Source of the DNA: Pseudanabaena sp. Chao 1811
GTDB taxonomy: Bacteria; Cyanobacteriota; Cyanobacteriia; Pseudanabaenales; Pseudanabaenaceae
DNA length: 64,000 nt
Direction of reading: 5' to 3'
Assembly (NCBI RefSeq): GCF_027942295.1
Contig: NZ_CP101416.1
Location: 744,001 to 808,000, forward strand
Made by a program: the position numbers and the translations under genes. Under the pieces are notes generated by a model. It was not told the DNA's origin, did no database searches, and saw nothing but the letters and a program-made list of their open reading frames with translations. Shown in pieces: positions 54,476 to 63,514 of this stretch (position 1 is the stretch's first letter; each line of letters begins with the position of its first letter).

Positions 54476-54520
54476 CCAAAGACATGTGACGCACGCGCAA
54501 CGTGCGTCACATGTCTTTGG
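54476..54520. repeat. Perfect 20-bp palindrome
   Basis: Arms 54476-54495 and 54501-54520, 5-base loop CGCAA. AAAACCC just before the stem recalls the AAACCCAGA that precedes stems in the head-bearing copies. Confidence 0.7.
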
Positions 54521-54602
54521 ATTATGCAATGAAATGACAAAGTTATTTATAGCCTCCCAAAACCTATTTCAACGTCAGTTCGGTCTAAGCTAGCAAATTT
54601 CA

Positions 54603-54653
54603 AAAGTCCAAAAGTAAAAGCCTTGCTATGCAAGGCTTTTACTTTTGGACTTT
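54603..54653. repeat. Perfect 24-bp palindrome
   Basis: Arms 54603-54626 and 54630-54653 with loop TAT. No gene ends next to it. Confidence 0.7.
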
Positions 54654-54725
54654 GAGAGAGGGTTTGCTTTTGTGAAAAGTGAGTTCCATGTAGCAACTTG
54701 CACCATACTTCGCATGAAAATTGCC

Positions 54726-54764
54726 AAAAATAGGAAGCATCGCTTAGCGATGCTTCCTATTTTT
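54726..54764 (-). terminator. Perfect 18-bp palindrome after the TPR gene
   Basis: Arms 54726-54743 and 54747-54764 with loop TTA, 28 bp beyond the minus-strand TPR gene stop, with A/T-rich outer arms. Confidence 0.7.
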
Positions 54765-54791
54765 GTTTGCGACAAACTGAAGTTAATGAAG

Positions 54792-55553
54792 TTATAGGCT
54801 CGCTAAAATCTGTTTTGCCGTTTGAATTTGATCGTTGCTAAAACCTGCTTCGTTTAGAAAGTTTAAGAACTCAGAACTGCGATATCTAACATCCACACCG
54901 ATCGCGTCTCGAAATGTTTTTTTGGCACTGGGTTGATTGCCCGATGTCCATTGGGCGATCGCTAGAGCAACGAAAGGATGCGGGTTAGTTGGTTCGAGTT
55001 CGATCGCATTTTTGGCATAGGCGATCGCAAGGTCATATTGTTGTAAGCGCTGATAGGCAAGGCTGAGATTATAGTGAGCAATCTCATTATCAGTTTTGAG
55101 AAGTGCTGCCCAACTATGCAAAACTACCGACTGGGGCAAATCTCCACGCACGAGATAGACAATGCCGATCGCATTAAAAGCTTGTAAGGATGTGGGCGAT
55201 CGATAAATTGCTTCCCAAAGAGATGCTGCTGCGGTGTCATGTCTTTTAGCAAGGTGCTGTGTCCAACCAAGGATAACTCTGCCATCGATATTCTGAGGAT
55301 CGAGGGTGACTGCTTTTTGGAAAGCAGCGATCGCATCGTCGAGGCGTTCTTGTTTGCGATAAGCCAGTCCCAATTGGCGATATTCTTCGGCAGCCTGTTT
55401 ATCAGCTTGAGATGTTTTGGCAGACTGTGCTGAGTTAGGTTTAAGATTAGCCGCAATTGCAGATGATGCAGATGACCAAGATGATATTGATATCCCGCTA
55501 GTAATGAGTATCAGCAAATTTAACAAGCTGAAAATATTAGACAATCTTTTCAA
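54792..55553 (-). CDS. Exported TPR protein
   Basis: 253 residues from the TTG at 55553, which has AGGGA about 11 bases upstream and gives a good signal peptide (LLNLLILITSGISISSWSS...AIAA). A longer frame from 55589 would start inside the hairpin of the upstream gene and is rejected. About five TPR units follow (AEEYRQLGLAYRKQERLDDA, AHYNLSLAYQRLQQYDLAIA). It is probably periplasmic or lipoprotein-like. The function is unknown; TPRs suggest a scaffold. Confidence 0.83.
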   Translation of the reverse strand: MKRLSNIFSLLNLLILITSGISISSWSSASSAIAANLKPNSAQSAKTSQADKQAAEEYRQLGLAYRKQERLDDAIAAFQKAVTLDPQNIDGRVILGWTQHLAKRHDTAAASLWEAIYRSPTSLQAFNAIGIVYLVRGDLPQSVVLHSWAALLKTDNEIAHYNLSLAYQRLQQYDLAIAYAKNAIELEPTNPHPFVALAIAQWTSGNQPSAKKTFRDAIGVDVRYRSSEFLNFLNEAGFSNDQIQTAKQILASL

Positions 55554-55570
55554 AGCAAGTTGTATCCCTA

Positions 55571-55607
55571 GAATAAAAAAGGTTCGCAAAGCGAACCTTT
55601 TTTATTC
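55571..55607 (-). terminator. Terminator of the 348-aa gene
   Basis: Perfect 17-bp stem (55571-55587, 55591-55607) with loop AAA and a T-rich exit arm, 17 bp past the upstream stop on the minus strand. Confidence 0.8.
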
Positions 55608-55623
55608 TATTTTATTTGCTGGT

Positions 55624-56670
55624 TTATTTGCTGGCAGTAAGTTGACGATAAGCTCTCGCAACGAGTTTGTCATTTACAAAGGTGGCATTCAGATTCATAT
55701 CTTTGTTTGACCAGCTCACAATCACTGCGCGATCGCCAAACTTGTGATCGATGCCTAAAGGCTTCCCTTCGCCTCCCAAGATACTTGCTACTTGGTCATA
55801 CCCCATTCCCCGTCCTAAACAGACATAGTTTTTGAGCGTGACCCCCGGATTGCCACAACGGTACTGCACGTTGGTGGTGATGTTATTGTCATAGTGGCGT
55901 GGAGGAAGCAGGGCAAGGTTGATTGTTGGTCCCGATAATGCTTCGGTTAGCCAATATAGACAGATCAGTAATACCCCCAGTACTAAGACATCTTCAATCA
56001 CAGCACGGACTAAATTGCGCTGATGGCGACGTTTGATTTGTTGGGCTTTTTCCTTTGTCCAAGTTTCCCAAGGAAAATTATCCACCCATTGGATCGTGTC
56101 GTTAAACTTGGCGATCACACTAGTACGGATTGCTTCTAAGGCTCCCTTAGGATCACGGATGGTAATACGGCTAGTAGTACGGGCAGCAGCAATGGTTTTC
56201 GGATCAAGTAACCATCCACGAAGACGACGTACTAGATTACCTGCTTTAGACTTGCCCTTTGACAATGCACTTTGTTGCGAATTCCGAGCAAGCGATCGCT
56301 TGTCCTCTGTTCTTGCAAGCGCACTTTTAGGTAAGGGGGCTGGTGCAGCAACTAATGGAATATCTCTTCCCTGTGATAGGACTAAATTATCTTCCCCAAT
56401 GACATAAAATTCCCATTCAATGCGGCGTACCCCAATCAACTGCAAGCGATTGAAGTATCGATCAATGCTTTGAGTAAATTCATTGAGGCGATCGCGATCG
56501 GAGTTAGCAGCAATCAAAGTAAAAGCAATGGATAGAACTTGCTGTTCAAACTTAAATTCCGTTTGCTCAGCCGCTACTAGATCCATATAGTCGGAAGCAA
56601 GACTAGTCAGAACATACTGTAATTTCTGCCAAGCCTGTCTATCTTCAAGATTTAACCGCACTGCTTTCAT
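55624..56670 (-). CDS. Membrane-anchored protein with BamE-like C-terminal domain
   Basis: 348 residues. The N-terminal 100 are soluble, mixed alpha/beta (GVRRIEWEFYVIGEDNLVLSQ). A basic middle region (about 120-225) leads to a single membrane helix (about 228-246, AVIEDVLVLGVLLICLYWL). The last 85 residues show MGYDQVASILGGEGKPLG and DMNLNATFVNDKLVARAYRQL, the pattern of the small BamE/SmpA-like fold (DUF3862-type). No known function. Topology suggests a cytoplasmic N-terminus with the BamE-like domain outside. Confidence 0.75.
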   Translation of the reverse strand: MKAVRLNLEDRQAWQKLQYVLTSLASDYMDLVAAEQTEFKFEQQVLSIAFTLIAANSDRDRLNEFTQSIDRYFNRLQLIGVRRIEWEFYVIGEDNLVLSQGRDIPLVAAPAPLPKSALARTEDKRSLARNSQQSALSKGKSKAGNLVRRLRGWLLDPKTIAAARTTSRITIRDPKGALEAIRTSVIAKFNDTIQWVDNFPWETWTKEKAQQIKRRHQRNLVRAVIEDVLVLGVLLICLYWLTEALSGPTINLALLPPRHYDNNITTNVQYRCGNPGVTLKNYVCLGRGMGYDQVASILGGEGKPLGIDHKFGDRAVIVSWSNKDMNLNATFVNDKLVARAYRQLTASK

Positions 56671-56805
56671 GATTTATCCTCATCTTAGACCTTAACTCGG
56701 TCCCAGTCTCTAGCAACTGATTTTGGGTATGTAGTTGCTCTGTTTGTAACACTCACGATGTTACCCAAACTAATAAAGGTTTTTAACATGGCTAGAAAAT
56801 ATAGC

Positions 56806-56860
56806 AATCCTCAATGATTTACGAGATGTGCAATTTACATCTCATAAATCATTAAGGATT
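56806..56860. repeat. Imperfect 23-bp palindrome
   Basis: AATCCTCAATGATTTACGAG... (56806-56828) pairs with 56838-56860 with two mismatches. It lies between two same-strand genes, near the 5' side of the upstream-region of the 348-aa gene. Confidence 0.6.
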
Positions 56861-56924
56861 CCCAAATAAATAAGTCCTACTATCACAAATTCAGAATGAC
56901 GGCGCTTTGAGCCGCCATTCTAAG

Positions 56925-56961
56925 AGAATTATCTCCCCGCCGAAGGCGGGGAGATAATTCT
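56925..56961 (-). terminator. Perfect 17-bp palindrome after ald
   Basis: Arms 56925-56941 and 56945-56961 with loop GAA, 26 bp past the ald stop on the minus strand. An inverted head TACAGCGATTTTCAATAA ends at 56979, between the stop and the stem. Confidence 0.7.
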
Positions 56962-56986
56962 TTATTGAAAATCGCTGTATTTGTAT

Positions 56987-58069
56987 TCATAAGTCAGGAA
57001 ATGCTTCGGCGACGGCAGGATAGACAATTTGACCATTTTGAATATTTAGTCCTTTCGCTAAGGTGCGATCGCGTTTTAATGCTTCCAAACCAAAATCCGC
57101 CAACGCACAGGTATAAGGAAGTGTGGCATTGACCAAGGCTTGAGTGGCAGTCCAAGGCACTGCCCCCGGCATATTTGGCACACCGTAATGCAAGACTCCT
57201 TCCTCCACATATATAGGAGAGGTGTGGGAAGTTGGGCGCACTGTTTCGATACATCCCCCTTGATCGACTGCCACATCAACAATGACGGAACGCGATCGCA
57301 TTTTCTGCACTAGTTCACGGTTTACTAGAGTCGGTGCGCGTTTGCCTGCGATTAAGACTGCGCCAATGACGAGATCAGCAGAACTAACAGAATCAGCGAT
57401 ATTGCTGCCGTTGCTATATAACAATTGCACCCGTGAACCAAAGAGGGATTCTAATTCACCAAGACGTTGAAGATTCACATCTAAAATTGTCACCCTTGCC
57501 CCTAGACCGATCGCCATTCTTGCCGCCTCTGTACCAACTACACCACCACCTAGTACAACGACATGTCCTGATCTGACTCCGGGAATGCCTCCGAGTAATA
57601 CCCCACTGCCGCCCTGTTGCTTAGTCAAGTAATGCGCCCCAAACTGTACAGATAGCCTTCCCGCGATAATGCTCATCGGTACAAGCAAAGGCAACTGACC
57701 ATTATCTAACTGTACTGTTTCATAGGCGATACAGGTTGCGCCCGATTTGATAAGCGCTTCAGTTAATTGGCGATCGGCAGCGAGATGGAGATAGGTAAAT
57801 AGAATTAGTTGCGGATGAATTAAAGCATATTCACTAGGTAAAGGCTCCTTCACCTTGACCACCATTTCTTGGGCGTATACTTCTTGGGGTGTGGCGACAA
57901 TTTTTGCCCCTGCACGGATATACTCATCATCGCTAAAGCCAGAACCAATCCCCGCATTGGTCTCAACAAAAACTTGATGCGATCGCGCTGTTAAAGTGGC
58001 TACCCCCGCAGGCGTAAGCCCCACACGAAACTCAAGATCCTTAATTTCCTTTGGCACACCAATTTTCAC
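56987..58069 (-). CDS. ald: Alanine dehydrogenase
   Basis: NAD-dependent interconversion of alanine and pyruvate plus ammonium. The 360-residue length is typical. The start [20 protein letters not shown] has the conserved Arg and Lys of the pyruvate site. [14 protein letters not shown] (catalytic Lys), the Rossmann motif [21 protein letters not shown] at about 168, and [12 protein letters not shown] (catalytic Asp) are intact. Cytoplasmic; single-gene unit. Confidence 0.96.
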   Translation of the reverse strand: MKIGVPKEIKDLEFRVGLTPAGVATLTARSHQVFVETNAGIGSGFSDDEYIRAGAKIVATPQEVYAQEMVVKVKEPLPSEYALIHPQLILFTYLHLAADRQLTEALIKSGATCIAYETVQLDNGQLPLLVPMSIIAGRLSVQFGAHYLTKQQGGSGVLLGGIPGVRSGHVVVLGGGVVGTEAARMAIGLGARVTILDVNLQRLGELESLFGSRVQLLYSNGSNIADSVSSADLVIGAVLIAGKRAPTLVNRELVQKMRSRSVIVDVAVDQGGCIETVRPTSHTSPIYVEEGVLHYGVPNMPGAVPWTATQALVNATLPYTCALADFGLEALKRDRTLAKGLNIQNGQIVYPAVAEAFPDL

Positions 58070-58246
58070 TGCGATTTCTCCTCAAAAATCAAGAACTTGA
58101 CTAATTTCATCTAATTAGCTTGGCACAATTAAGAACTAGAACCTGTAGCAAGCTGCGCTTGCGCTAAAGTTTCTGGTTTATATTTAATTGGAATAGCAAC
58201 ACAAAGTATTGCCATCAATTAATTTTAATAATTTTAAACCCATTGT

Positions 58247-60559
58247 CTAAGCCTTGTGTGCGCTATGCTGCGATCGCAATAGAGCCTCCACTAACAAATT
58301 GACATTAACGGGTTTACTCACGTAGTCATTCATCCCCGCAGCCAAACAGAGTTCGCGATCGGTATCCATAGCATTTGCTGTAACAGCAATGATATAGGGC
58401 TTATTTTCCAAACCTAAATCATTAATTATCTGCTTAGTCACCTCAATTCCGTCTATTTCAGGCATTTGCACATCCATCAAAATCACATCATAGGTATGTT
58501 GGCGTAAGGTTTCCAAAACTTCAATTCCATTAACAGCAATACCAATTTCTTCGTAACCTAATCTATTTAAAATTTTACAAGCAACTTTTTGATTAACGAT
58601 GTTATCTTCAGCGATCAGAATCTTCAAAGGAAATTTCTGTGCTAAGTTTTGCTCGAAATATGATGGCTGATTAACTTCCAGTACATCATTTTTAGGTGTA
58701 GTCGTTATCAGTTTAGGGGCTTGCAGACTAACAGTAAACAGAAAAACACTGCCAATCCCTCTTCTACTATTGACAGTAATTTCACCCCCCATCATGTCGG
58801 CGATTCTCTGACTAATTGCTAATCCTAAACCAGTACCTTGATTTTTAAAGTTGTTTTCACCTACCTGTTCAAAGGGCAAAAATATAGATTCTAATTTACT
58901 ATTATCAATGCCGACTCCTGAATCTTCAATCTCAAATTTCAGTGACACCAATTTGTTTGATGAATTATCAGATGATAGCGTTTCAAGCTGAGAAGACTTT
59001 AGAGCAGCAACTCGAAATATCACATGCCCCTTATTCGTAAATTTAACGGCATTACCAAGCAAATTAAGCAGGATTTGCTTGAGCCTTTTACTGTCTGCAT
59101 AAACTAATTCAGGTAGATCAGGGGCAAACTGGTAAATGAAATCAATCTTCTTTTGATTAGCTTGAACTTGAATGATTTCTACTAAATTTTTGACCAATGA
59201 TAACAGGTGTACTTCTTGGAGATGAAGCTCCATTTTGCCAGATTCTATTTTAGAAATATCCAGTATGTCATCAATTAGGGTTAGTAAATGTGTACCAGAT
59301 TGATAAATTGTCTGAATATCTAGTTTCTCTTGATTGTCAATATTTTTAGATTCTTGTAAGAGTTGGACTAATCCTAAAATTGCATTAAGAGGAGTCCTTA
59401 ACTCATGACTCATATTAGATAGAAATTCAGTTTTAGCACGATTTGCCAATTCCGCAATTTGTTTTGCCTCTGTTAGGGCTATATTTTGTTTCTCCAAAAT
59501 GAATGCAGTATCATTTAGAATCGATTTACTTTTTTCGAGTTGAATTGATTTATTAGTTAATCTCAGCTTTGATTGTTGTAAATTTGTGATTGCCTGTTGT
59601 TTCTCCGAAAGTATGGCAATTAGGCTGAGCGTAGTTACAACAATCACAATAATAAAAGATTGTAATAAAACTAATGAAGAGGCATTGTTTTTAGAAGCAA
59701 ATGTTCCAAATCCTTGAACAGTTCCTAAAATTGCAATCGTTGAGATAATAACAATTAAACTCGTAGCTCCTAATTGCCCAAATCTTAGAACTGTCCACAC
59801 AAGACAAGGAATTAACATGTATTCTAAGTCATATCCTTTATAAAAGGATATAAACCCTAGAAAAATCACAACAACAACTAAAATAATTGCTTCTAGTATT
59901 TGCCATTGATGAATTTTGGGTGGTTTTGGTTTTGCAATATTAAATAAGATTTTGCTATCTTTAGGAACTTTGAAATTCTTGAAATAAAATTCATAAAAGC
60001 TTAAAATTAATGGCGTAAATATACATATACCCGCAACATTAGAAATCCACCAAGTTAACCAAGTAATATCAAAACTCGACCAAGAGACTTTGCTACCTAG
60101 ACATAAACAAACTACGCCGACGGTAGCATTAATCATTGGCGCAAAACCACAGGTCAAAAAGAGAAATTTATAAACATCATTCAACCTTCTGAATGGATGT
60201 TTTCCTTTAATTGTTTTGCGTAATAGATAGCCACCAGCCCCAGTACCAATGCTTGTACCGATCGCAATTCCTAATACTTGAAGGATAGAGGCAGTCATCG
60301 TAGACCAGCTCTGAGCATCCCAAAATGCCCAGATATTGGCAAGAAACGAACCAATTAAAACCCCTGGTAAAACCTGATACCCGAAAATTATTACTGCCGC
60401 AGATGCAAATCCATCAGGTGGCCACACAGGTGTAACAGATTGGGGTGTAGCTGCCACATGCCGTGAAATTTCAGCTGTGCCGTAATAAACTAGCGCCAAT
60501 ACTACAATTGCTACAATTCTTGGGAATGTCTTTAAACGTTTCTGTGAAAGAACCAACAT
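58247..60559 (-). CDS. MASE1 hybrid sensor histidine kinase
   Basis: A membrane sensor of 770 residues. The MASE1 domain (about 15-310) has about eight helices and VTPVWPPDGFASAAVI near the start. A coiled coil follows (about 325-370), then HisKA with phospho-acceptor H385 in NMSHELRTPLNAI, HATPase with KQILLNLLGNAVKFT, DSGVGI and GTGLGLAIS, and a C-terminal receiver with D696 in VILMDVQMPEIDG. The internal receiver makes it a phosphorelay component; an Hpt partner is not visible nearby. The signal sensed by MASE1 is unknown. Confidence 0.94.
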   Translation of the reverse strand: MLVLSQKRLKTFPRIVAIVVLALVYYGTAEISRHVAATPQSVTPVWPPDGFASAAVIIFGYQVLPGVLIGSFLANIWAFWDAQSWSTMTASILQVLGIAIGTSIGTGAGGYLLRKTIKGKHPFRRLNDVYKFLFLTCGFAPMINATVGVVCLCLGSKVSWSSFDITWLTWWISNVAGICIFTPLILSFYEFYFKNFKVPKDSKILFNIAKPKPPKIHQWQILEAIILVVVVIFLGFISFYKGYDLEYMLIPCLVWTVLRFGQLGATSLIVIISTIAILGTVQGFGTFASKNNASSLVLLQSFIIVIVVTTLSLIAILSEKQQAITNLQQSKLRLTNKSIQLEKSKSILNDTAFILEKQNIALTEAKQIAELANRAKTEFLSNMSHELRTPLNAILGLVQLLQESKNIDNQEKLDIQTIYQSGTHLLTLIDDILDISKIESGKMELHLQEVHLLSLVKNLVEIIQVQANQKKIDFIYQFAPDLPELVYADSKRLKQILLNLLGNAVKFTNKGHVIFRVAALKSSQLETLSSDNSSNKLVSLKFEIEDSGVGIDNSKLESIFLPFEQVGENNFKNQGTGLGLAISQRIADMMGGEITVNSRRGIGSVFLFTVSLQAPKLITTTPKNDVLEVNQPSYFEQNLAQKFPLKILIAEDNIVNQKVACKILNRLGYEEIGIAVNGIEVLETLRQHTYDVILMDVQMPEIDGIEVTKQIINDLGLENKPYIIAVTANAMDTDRELCLAAGMNDYVSKPVNVNLLVEALLRSQHSAHKA

Positions 60560-60663
60560 TTTCCCATACCTATGTAGTAGAGACTGTAAGTTGAAAGCGT
60601 ATAACGACTAGTTTTTTAGCTACTTTTTATATATACATGAGTATACATAAAAAATAAGTTTCT

Positions 60664-61305
60664 CTAGATTTCTTTAAAAGTATCTTTCAAAACGGTGCGA
60701 GCAGCTAACTGACTTCTTGTAGAAGACAATATTTCTGCTTCACGACGCAGTCTCGCGGCTGTATCAAGGGTTTCTAATAATGATTGCTGCTCTAGGCTAG
60801 CACCTTGAAAATTGCTCGCTACCCAGTAAGACAATTCAATCGGGCTGCGTGGAATTTTGGGTAACTCAATTTCTTGATCGGTTAACTTCTGGGAAAGACG
60901 GATCACATCATTGAGCAGTTCTCGGACCTCTGTAGCTAATAAATATGGCGCATCACTGCTCGGCTCGTCTTGAATCCACTCCACCAATCCAACTCGGTAG
61001 GGGGTTTCACGCACATACTCTAGTACTCGAAACCGTTGCTGTCCCATAGTCAGAAGCTTAAAGCGATCGTCTGGTAGACGGTGATACTGCACGATTTGGG
61101 CAACGCATCCGATATTTGCAGGTTTACCTGTCTCCGAGTCCCACATTAGTACACCAAACATGCGATCGCTCTCCAAGACAGTATTAATCATCATGCGATA
61201 GCGATACTCAAAAATATGAAGCGGCAGAGACTGTCCCGGAAATAACACCAACTCAGGTAAGGGGAACAGTGGTAATTCTCTAACTGAAACTGATGATGAA
61301 GTCAT
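60664..61305 (-). CDS. LON peptidase substrate-binding domain protein
   Basis: 213 residues covering only the N-terminal substrate-binding domain of Lon: LPLFPLPELVLFPGQSLPLH, FEYRYRMMINTVLESDRMFG and IGCVAQIVQYHRLPDDRFKLL, then a C-terminal helical bundle (LEQQSLLETLDTAARLRREA). It has no ATPase or protease domain. Such stand-alone proteins are widespread in cyanobacteria; the role may be in binding unfolded proteins. Confidence 0.92.
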   Translation of the reverse strand: MTSSSVSVRELPLFPLPELVLFPGQSLPLHIFEYRYRMMINTVLESDRMFGVLMWDSETGKPANIGCVAQIVQYHRLPDDRFKLLTMGQQRFRVLEYVRETPYRVGLVEWIQDEPSSDAPYLLATEVRELLNDVIRLSQKLTDQEIELPKIPRSPIELSYWVASNFQGASLEQQSLLETLDTAARLRREAEILSSTRSQLAARTVLKDTFKEI

Positions 61306-61386
61306 GTTGCTGAGCTTGACACTAAGACGTTTTTCCTAGTTTAGCCTGTTAAAGCCAGAAATGAGAGTGGCTACTCTACTTGTCCA

Positions 61387-62394
61387 TCATCCCCAGATTG
61401 CTGTCTGGTTACGTCCTTGTTGTTTTGCGTTATATAGAGCTTGATCTGCCTGATTAATTAGAGATTTTGGTGATTTGTCTAAACTAGGAACCAAGGTGGC
61501 TAACCCTAAACTAATCGTGACTATCTTACTCGCCTCAGAAGCTTGGTGGGGAATACCTAAGTCCTGAATGGTACTATGCAGCTTTTCAGCTACTGCGATC
61601 GCCCCTTGTGCATCTGTATTCGGCAAAATAATCACAAACTCTTCGCCACCATAACGAGCCACCAGATCGGCTGAACGGCATACGACCTGTTGTGTAGCTT
61701 GAGCTAGTTTCACCAAACACTCATCGCCAATTTGATGTCCATAGGAATCGTTATAGCGTTTGAAATAATCAACATCAAACAAGAGCAAAGAGATTGGTTG
61801 CATTTCTCGACATAACCTGAACCATTCCTGTTCTAGGCGATCGTCAAAACAGCGACGATTAGCAATTTTGGTTAATCCATCAATATTTACTAGCTTTTCT
61901 AGCTTCTGGGTTGCACAGTGCAACTCTTCATAGAGCTTTCGTAATTCTTTTTCTGTTTGTTTTTGAGAAAGGATTGCTGTCTCAGCAATCTTCTTTGATT
62001 TTAAAATTTCATCTTCGTAATGAATACGCTGACTAATGGGGATCAGAATGCAATTATTGACTAGAGTTTCTGAGTAATATTGACGCGCTGCATTAATCAG
62101 CATAGGAATATCTCTTCCCTCTTTAGTTCTTAGAGAAAAATAAATTTCTTCAGCTTTATTATGCAGTTTTAAAAGAGGCAAGAAATGAGTTTGATAAAAA
62201 ATTTTGCTGCCAATTGGCAAGATTAATTCTATTTTTTGTCCTATGATTTCATCTATTGAGTATCCCAGTATTTCTAATAGCGTGGTATTGACGATTAAAA
62301 TCTTGCTATTGTCATTGAATGAGAGGAATCCACAGGGTGCTGTATCTAATATAGAGTCTATCTGATAATCCACAGAAATAAGATTATTTAGCAA
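61387..62394 (-). CDS. PAS-GGDEF diguanylate cyclase
   Basis: 335 residues. A PAS domain (about 10-125) has APCGFLSFNDNSKILIVNTT and GYSIDEIIGQ. A coiled coil (about 130-165) leads to a GGDEF domain (about 170-335) with the active-site motif RYGGEEFVII, FDVDYFKRYNDSYGH metal-binding region and DQALYNAKQQGRNQ at the end. It should make c-di-GMP from GTP. No RxxD inhibitory site is seen five residues before GGEEF. The start is TTG without a clear ribosome binding site. Confidence 0.93.
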   Translation of the reverse strand: MLNNLISVDYQIDSILDTAPCGFLSFNDNSKILIVNTTLLEILGYSIDEIIGQKIELILPIGSKIFYQTHFLPLLKLHNKAEEIYFSLRTKEGRDIPMLINAARQYYSETLVNNCILIPISQRIHYEDEILKSKKIAETAILSQKQTEKELRKLYEELHCATQKLEKLVNIDGLTKIANRRCFDDRLEQEWFRLCREMQPISLLLFDVDYFKRYNDSYGHQIGDECLVKLAQATQQVVCRSADLVARYGGEEFVIILPNTDAQGAIAVAEKLHSTIQDLGIPHQASEASKIVTISLGLATLVPSLDKSPKSLINQADQALYNAKQQGRNQTAIWG

Positions 62395-62675
62395 ATAAAG
62401 TAAAAAATATTGATGAAATAACCACCTTTATTTGATCTATTTTATCGTAGATAAAATGATAATCAACTTAGTTTTCCGATCATCCCTCAGAAAATTCGAC
62501 ATTAATAATCTTGCGACTTTTTGAGCATTGTCTTTAGCGAGATTGTTTATGATAGTTAAGTTAGAAAGGCGATCGCTTTCAATGAACTTTGAGGATTAGT
62601 ACAAGTAGCGAGCGCAAAGCCCTATCTGTACGAAGGATCGCTGTCAAAAATTGCTTTCAGTCTGGAGTAAAAATC

Positions 62676-63263
62676 ATGAAGCAAAAGCTACAAACAATTA
62701 GTGGAGAGCTAAAAACTCAATTTAAGATTTTAGGAAGTTGCGTTATAGTCTTTTGGTCTGTAGTTATTGTTAATGAATTATTGTTTAGTGGCAGGCTTAA
62801 TGCCTTAGGGATTCTGCCTCATCACTTGATCGGTTTGCGAGGTATTCTGTTTGCTCCATTTTTACATGGAGGCTTTTATCATGTTGCCGCTAATACACTG
62901 CCCTTTATTGTTTTAGGGTGGTTTGTGATGTTACGAAACATCAGTGACTTTTATTTTGTATCTTTTATATCAGCGTTAATCGGGGGGCTAGGAACATGGC
63001 TAGTAGGTAGACCTGATTCTGTACACATTGGTGCGAGTGGCGTAATTTTTGGATATTTTGGATATTTGCTATTTCGTGGTTACTTTGAGCGAAGTTTTGT
63101 GGCGATCGCAATTTCCGTGATAGTCGCCATGATCTATGGCGGATTAGTTTGGGGGGTATTACCAACACGAGCCTACATTTCTTGGGAAGGACATTTGTTT
63201 GGGCTTATTGGTGGAATTATTGCCGCTAAGATGCTATCTGAGAGTAAGAATAATAGACTTTAG
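62676..63263 (+). CDS. Rhomboid family intramembrane protease
   Basis: 195 residues from the ATG at 62676, chosen for GGAG seven to eight bases upstream; a TTG at 62589 would add a basic 29-residue leader without such a site. Six membrane helices are predicted. The catalytic Ser is S121 in HIGASGVIFGYFGY, the His is in GHLFGLIGG, and the oxyanion-site residues are in FYHVAANTLPF. It is expected to cleave membrane-spanning substrates. A paralogue follows 251 bp downstream. Confidence 0.9.
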   Translation: MKQKLQTISGELKTQFKILGSCVIVFWSVVIVNELLFSGRLNALGILPHHLIGLRGILFAPFLHGGFYHVAANTLPFIVLGWFVMLRNISDFYFVSFISALIGGLGTWLVGRPDSVHIGASGVIFGYFGYLLFRGYFERSFVAIAISVIVAMIYGGLVWGVLPTRAYISWEGHLFGLIGGIIAAKMLSESKNNRL

Positions 63264-63409
63264 TTATAGATGGTTGAAAGCTCTGCTCATATTGTCTCCT
63301 AAAGCCTGAGATATTTATCTTGATAAATATCAAAATAATTCCTCACTGAAGCTGACGATACGATTAATTAAAAAATCTTTGTGTACAGCCTATTTAGGGT
63401 TTGTGTAAT

Positions 63410-63489
63410 ACAGATAAATTTTGAAAAAGCTTGCTTCGCAAGCTTTTTCAAAATTTATCTGGGTTTCGAGAAAGCGCAAAGTACTGTAA
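63410..63489 (-). repeat. Head-plus-palindrome repeat (inverted copy)
   Basis: Perfect 23-bp stem (63412-63434, 63438-63460; loop TTC), followed by the head in inverse orientation, reading on the minus strand TACAGTACTTTGCGCTTTCT then CGAAACCCAGA. It lies between the two rhomboid genes. Confidence 0.75.
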
Positions 63490-63514
63490 CTCTTTGAGAT
63501 ATGGAGATAAAAAT

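Larger units (their letters stand above)
54126..54791. other. 666-bp intergenic region packed with palindromes
   Basis: No ORF. It holds an element with inverted ends (54252-54363) and three perfect palindromes (54476-54520, 54603-54653, 54726-54764), together covering over a third of the gap. The last is the probable terminator of the TPR gene's neighbour side; the others have no gene next to them. Confidence 0.75.

Noticed and set aside
55554-55589. Longer start for the TPR protein
   Set aside because: It begins inside the terminator hairpin of the neighbouring gene; TTG 55553 has a ribosome binding site and gives a normal signal peptide.
62589-62675. 29-residue N-terminal extension of the first rhomboid
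   Set aside because: TTG start without a ribosome binding site; ATG 62676 has GGAG at good spacing and aligns with the start of the paralogue.
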